In this document: one piece after another, positions 31,653 to 33,261 of the stretch
How the letters are laid out: each line of letters begins with the position of its first letter
Numbering within the stretch: the first letter of the stretch is position 1
Origin: Clostridia bacterium
GTDB taxonomy: Bacteria; Bacillota; Clostridia; Oscillospirales; Butyricicoccaceae
DNA length: 33,261 nt
Assembly: GCA_017521295.1 (NCBI GenBank)
Contig: JAFXDF010000097.1
Span: 1 to 33,261, forward strand
Direction: 5' to 3'
The notes under the pieces: model-generated
Told to the model about the DNA's origin: nothing
What the model saw: only the letters and a program-made list of their open reading frames with translations
Databases searched by the model: none
Made by a program: the position numbers and the translations under genes

Positions 31653-32542
31653 AATATTTCCTCCGTTTTCTCTCTTTTCGGTTGTAAATTCAGAATAGTC
31701 AGCGCCGCCAGCACCAGGGCAATCCCGGCCCAGCCGGACAGACTGGGCAGCTCGGAAAAGAAAAAGATGCCAAAGACGGTAGCCATCACCGGCTCAATGC
31801 AGGCCAGCACGGCCGCAACGCCGTTTTCCACATGCTGTAGACCGGTGGTGTAAGCGATGTAAGGGATGATGGTGGTGACCACCGTGTAGATCACCAGATA
31901 CAGCAGATGCCGGGGCTGTGCGATCACCCCTGTGAGCTGACCGAAATCGGTAAGCGGGATGCCGCCGACAGCGCCGAACAGAAAAATATACGCGGTGATG
32001 GTGATGGGATGATACCCCCGCTGCAGAGCATAGCGGGAGAAAATGCTGTACAGGCCGTAGCCAAAGCCCGAACCCAGACCCAGCAGTAGCGTCCCGGCAG
32101 AAAGGCTCATGCCGCCTGCCACACCGCTGGCCAGGGCGCAGCCCACAAAGGCCATGGCAAGGCACAGCAGTTTTTTCTTTGTGAGCTTTTCACCAAACAG
32201 CGGAACCGACAGCAGCAGCACAAAAATGGGGGAAGTGTACAGCAAAATGGCAGCCACCGACAGGGATGCCCGCTGAATGGTCTGAAAATAGCAATAATTG
32301 AAGAGAATGACGCTGACGATGCCGCCGCCGGCAAAGCACCAGAGATCTTTTCCTTTGACCCGCAGCAGGTCACGGCGGCATATCCCCAGTACCACAAACA
32401 TACCAACCACCGTCAAGACCGAACGAATCTCCACGATCTGCATGGATTCCAGACCGATGCTGTTGAGGTGCCGCACAAACACCCCCAGCGTCGCCCAACA
32501 GCAGCCCGCCAGGATCACCAGAAAAGGTGCAAGTTTTTTCAT
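31649..32542 (-). CDS. EamA/DMT-superfamily transporter
   Basis: A 297-residue protein with ten hydrophobic helices in two EamA repeats. Repeat one contains LVILAGCCWATLGVFVRHLNSIG and FNYCYFQTIQRASLSVAAILLYTSPIFVLLLS; repeat two contains YSIFSRYALQRGYHPITITAYIFLFGAVGGIPL and AYTTGLQHVENGVAAVLACIEPVMATVFGIFFFSELPS. The family exports or imports metabolites such as amino acids or nucleosides. A promoter with TATAAT lies upstream, and GAAGGTGATCCT precedes the ATG. The GNAT gene overlaps its stop. Confidence 0.92.
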   Translation of the reverse strand: MKKLAPFLVILAGCCWATLGVFVRHLNSIGLESMQIVEIRSVLTVVGMFVVLGICRRDLLRVKGKDLWCFAGGGIVSVILFNYCYFQTIQRASLSVAAILLYTSPIFVLLLSVPLFGEKLTKKKLLCLAMAFVGCALASGVAGGMSLSAGTLLLGLGSGFGYGLYSIFSRYALQRGYHPITITAYIFLFGAVGGIPLTDFGQLTGVIAQPRHLLYLVIYTVVTTIIPYIAYTTGLQHVENGVAAVLACIEPVMATVFGIFFFSELPSLSGWAGIALVLAALTILNLQPKREKTEEIL

Positions 32543-32571
32543 AGGATCACCTTCTTGCTTCTCACAAGGCT

Positions 32572-32599
32572 ATTATAGCACAAATGCGGGAAAAGTCGA
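32572..32599 (-). promoter_or_regulatory. Promoter of the EamA-GNAT operon
   Basis: On the minus strand TCGACT (32599-32594), 16-bp spacer, TGC-TATAAT (32577-32572), an extended -10. Confidence 0.6.
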
Positions 32600-32608
32600 G
32601 CATAACAA

Positions 32609-32636
32609 ACGGCGGTGAACCCCTATTCACCGCCGT
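32609..32636 (-). terminator. Hairpin after the small membrane protein gene
   Basis: ACGGCGGTGAA (32609-32619), six-base loop, TTCACCGCCGT (32626-32636). The minus-strand tail (TTTGTT) is short, so termination may be partial. Confidence 0.6.
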
Positions 32637-32640
32637 CATT

Positions 32641-32904
32641 TTATTTCTGTTCGTCTTTTGTCTTTTCCCGTTTCTTGTTTTTCTTTTTATATTCCTTGGT
32701 TTCGGTGAGGAACTCGCCTTTTTCCCGGTCTTCTTTTTTGACACTGCCAAATCGCGCTGCACCGGCAACACCCCATAGGATGCCCATTATAACACAGCCG
32801 GGGATCCAGTTGGCGGTGCCATGGATCGCACGGCTGTTCATCAGCCAGCCCATAAACGCACCAGCAAGGGCTCCGAAAACAGGTCCCAGAATGTACGGAT
32901 TCAT
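32641..32904 (-). CDS. Small two-helix membrane protein, unknown function
   Basis: From ATG at 32904, preceded by a GGGGGG tract, the product has 87 residues: MNPYILGPVFGALAGAFMGWLMNSR, a linker, NWIPGCVIMGILWGVAGAARF, then an all-charged Lys/Glu tail of about 35 residues. It has two Gly-rich transmembrane hairpin helices and a cytoplasmic tail. A start 11 codons earlier lies in the promoter region and is rejected. I do not recognise a family. Confidence 0.65.
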   Translation of the reverse strand: MNPYILGPVFGALAGAFMGWLMNSRAIHGTANWIPGCVIMGILWGVAGAARFGSVKKEDREKGEFLTETKEYKKKNKKREKTKDEQK

Positions 32905-32927
32905 AGAATAACCCCCCTTTTTTCTAC

Positions 32928-32933
32928 AGTATA
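32928..32933 (-). promoter_or_regulatory. Extended -10 promoter of the small membrane protein gene
   Basis: On the minus strand TGA-TATACT with no clear -35. Only 23 nt separate it from the start codon, so the leader is short. Confidence 0.45.
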
Positions 32934-32984
32934 TCATAGATTCAGGCGAGCAAATCTTAAGAATTCTGAAATTGTACGGATAAG

Positions 32985-33016
32985 AAAAAGCGGCAAGCCT
33001 TTCGGCTTGCCGCTTT
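32985..33016 (-). terminator. Terminator of the tRNA operon
   Basis: AAAGCGGCAAGCC (32987-32999), TTTC, GGCTTGCCGCTTT (33004-33016). On the minus strand a perfect 13-bp stem and a T-run follow tRNA-Asn. Confidence 0.9.
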
Positions 33017-33018
33017 CA

Positions 33019-33094
33019 TGGCTCCCCCTGTAGGACTTGAACCTACGACACCGCGGTTAACAGCCGCGTGCTCTACCGACTGAGCTAAGGAGGA
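33019..33094 (-). tRNA. tRNA-Asn (anticodon GTT)
   Basis: 76 nt with encoded CCA. The minus strand begins TCCTCCTTAGCTCAGTCGG, has anticodon loop CTGTTAA, T-arm GTAGGTTCAAGTCCTAC and acceptor end AGGGGGA-G-CCA pairing with TCCTCCT. Confidence 0.96.
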
Positions 33095-33097
33095 ATA

Positions 33098-33172
33098 TGG
33101 TGACCCGTAGGAGAATCGAACTCCTGTTTGCGGCGTGAGAGGCCGCCGTCTTAACCGCTTGACCAACGGGCC
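33098..33172 (-). tRNA. tRNA-Glu (anticodon CTC)
   Basis: 75 nt with CCA. Acceptor GGCCCGT pairs with ACGGGTC; anticodon loop CTCTCAC between GCGGC and GCCGC arms; T-arm AGGAGTTCGATTCTCCT. CTC reads GAG, the favoured Glu codon in this genome. It is 3 nt from tRNA-Asn. Confidence 0.94.
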
Positions 33173-33176
33173 GGTT

Positions 33177-33252
33177 TGGTACACCTTCAGGGACTCGAAC
33201 CCTGGACACCCTGATTAAGAGTCAGGTGCTCTACCAACTGAGCTAAAGGTGC
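33177..33252 (-). tRNA. tRNA-Lys (anticodon CTT)
   Basis: 76 nt with CCA. Acceptor GCACCTT pairs with AAGGTGT; anticodon loop CTCTTAA; T-arm CAGGGTTCGAGTCCCTG. CTT reads AAG, matching the strong AAG preference of genes here. First of the three tRNAs; its promoter lies beyond the window. Confidence 0.96.
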
Positions 33253-33261
33253 ATTTCAGGG

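Overview
The window looks like chromosomal DNA from a GC-rich gut Clostridia species, most likely Oscillospiraceae/Ruminococcaceae (Faecalibacterium, Gemmiger or Subdoligranulum type). The evidence is the strong preference for C/G-ending codons, AGGAGG ribosome binding sites, TTGACA/TATAAT promoters, a Firmicutes T-box leader, the long single-chain PurL, and a CCTCCC...GGGAGG intergenic repeat that I remember from this group. The family assignment is inference. I see no phage, transposon, CRISPR array or rRNA.

Layout. 1-6214: the end of a purine operon (purH tail, purD, purL, folD). 6232-8904: a two-gene polysaccharide O-acetylation cassette (AlgI-like MBOAT plus DHHW protein) between its own promoter and terminator. 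8911-10828 (minus): an SdpR/SdpI-like operon with an alpha/beta hydrolase. 10971-13123 (minus): a tryptophan T-box, a 10-codon leader ORF, trpB with no trpA, and a transglutaminase-like gene 3 nt downstream. 13197-14490: an ECF sigma factor overlapping a membrane partner. 14536-16127 (minus): a HerA-like ATPase. 16163-18135: padR, a DUF4097-type protein with nine SGD repeats, and a PspC protein. 18158-20534: an ABC exporter and its MarR repressor behind two operator-like palindromes. 20539-23155 (minus): a zinc-ribbon protein, a CDF cation transporter and an arginase-family enzyme. 23199-24556: ung and a nitroreductase. 24560-26664 (minus): pncB and a second nitroreductase. 26688-31161: thrC, an ApgM-like enzyme that is probably the missing homoserine kinase, rimM, trmD and a small membrane-anchored protein. 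31170-32599 (minus): an EamA transporter and a GNAT acetyltransferase. 32641-33252 (minus): a small membrane protein, then a tRNA operon (Lys, Glu, Asn).

The genes are densely packed and organised as short operons, most ending in strong, often bidirectional, hairpins. No single locus is clearly a new system. The parts most worth attention are the T-box unit (orphan trpB, transglutaminase-like gene, leader ORF), the ApgM/thrC pair fused to rimM-trmD, the PadR and MarR operator architectures, and the soluble SGD-repeat protein. All calls come from reading the sequence; no database search was possible.
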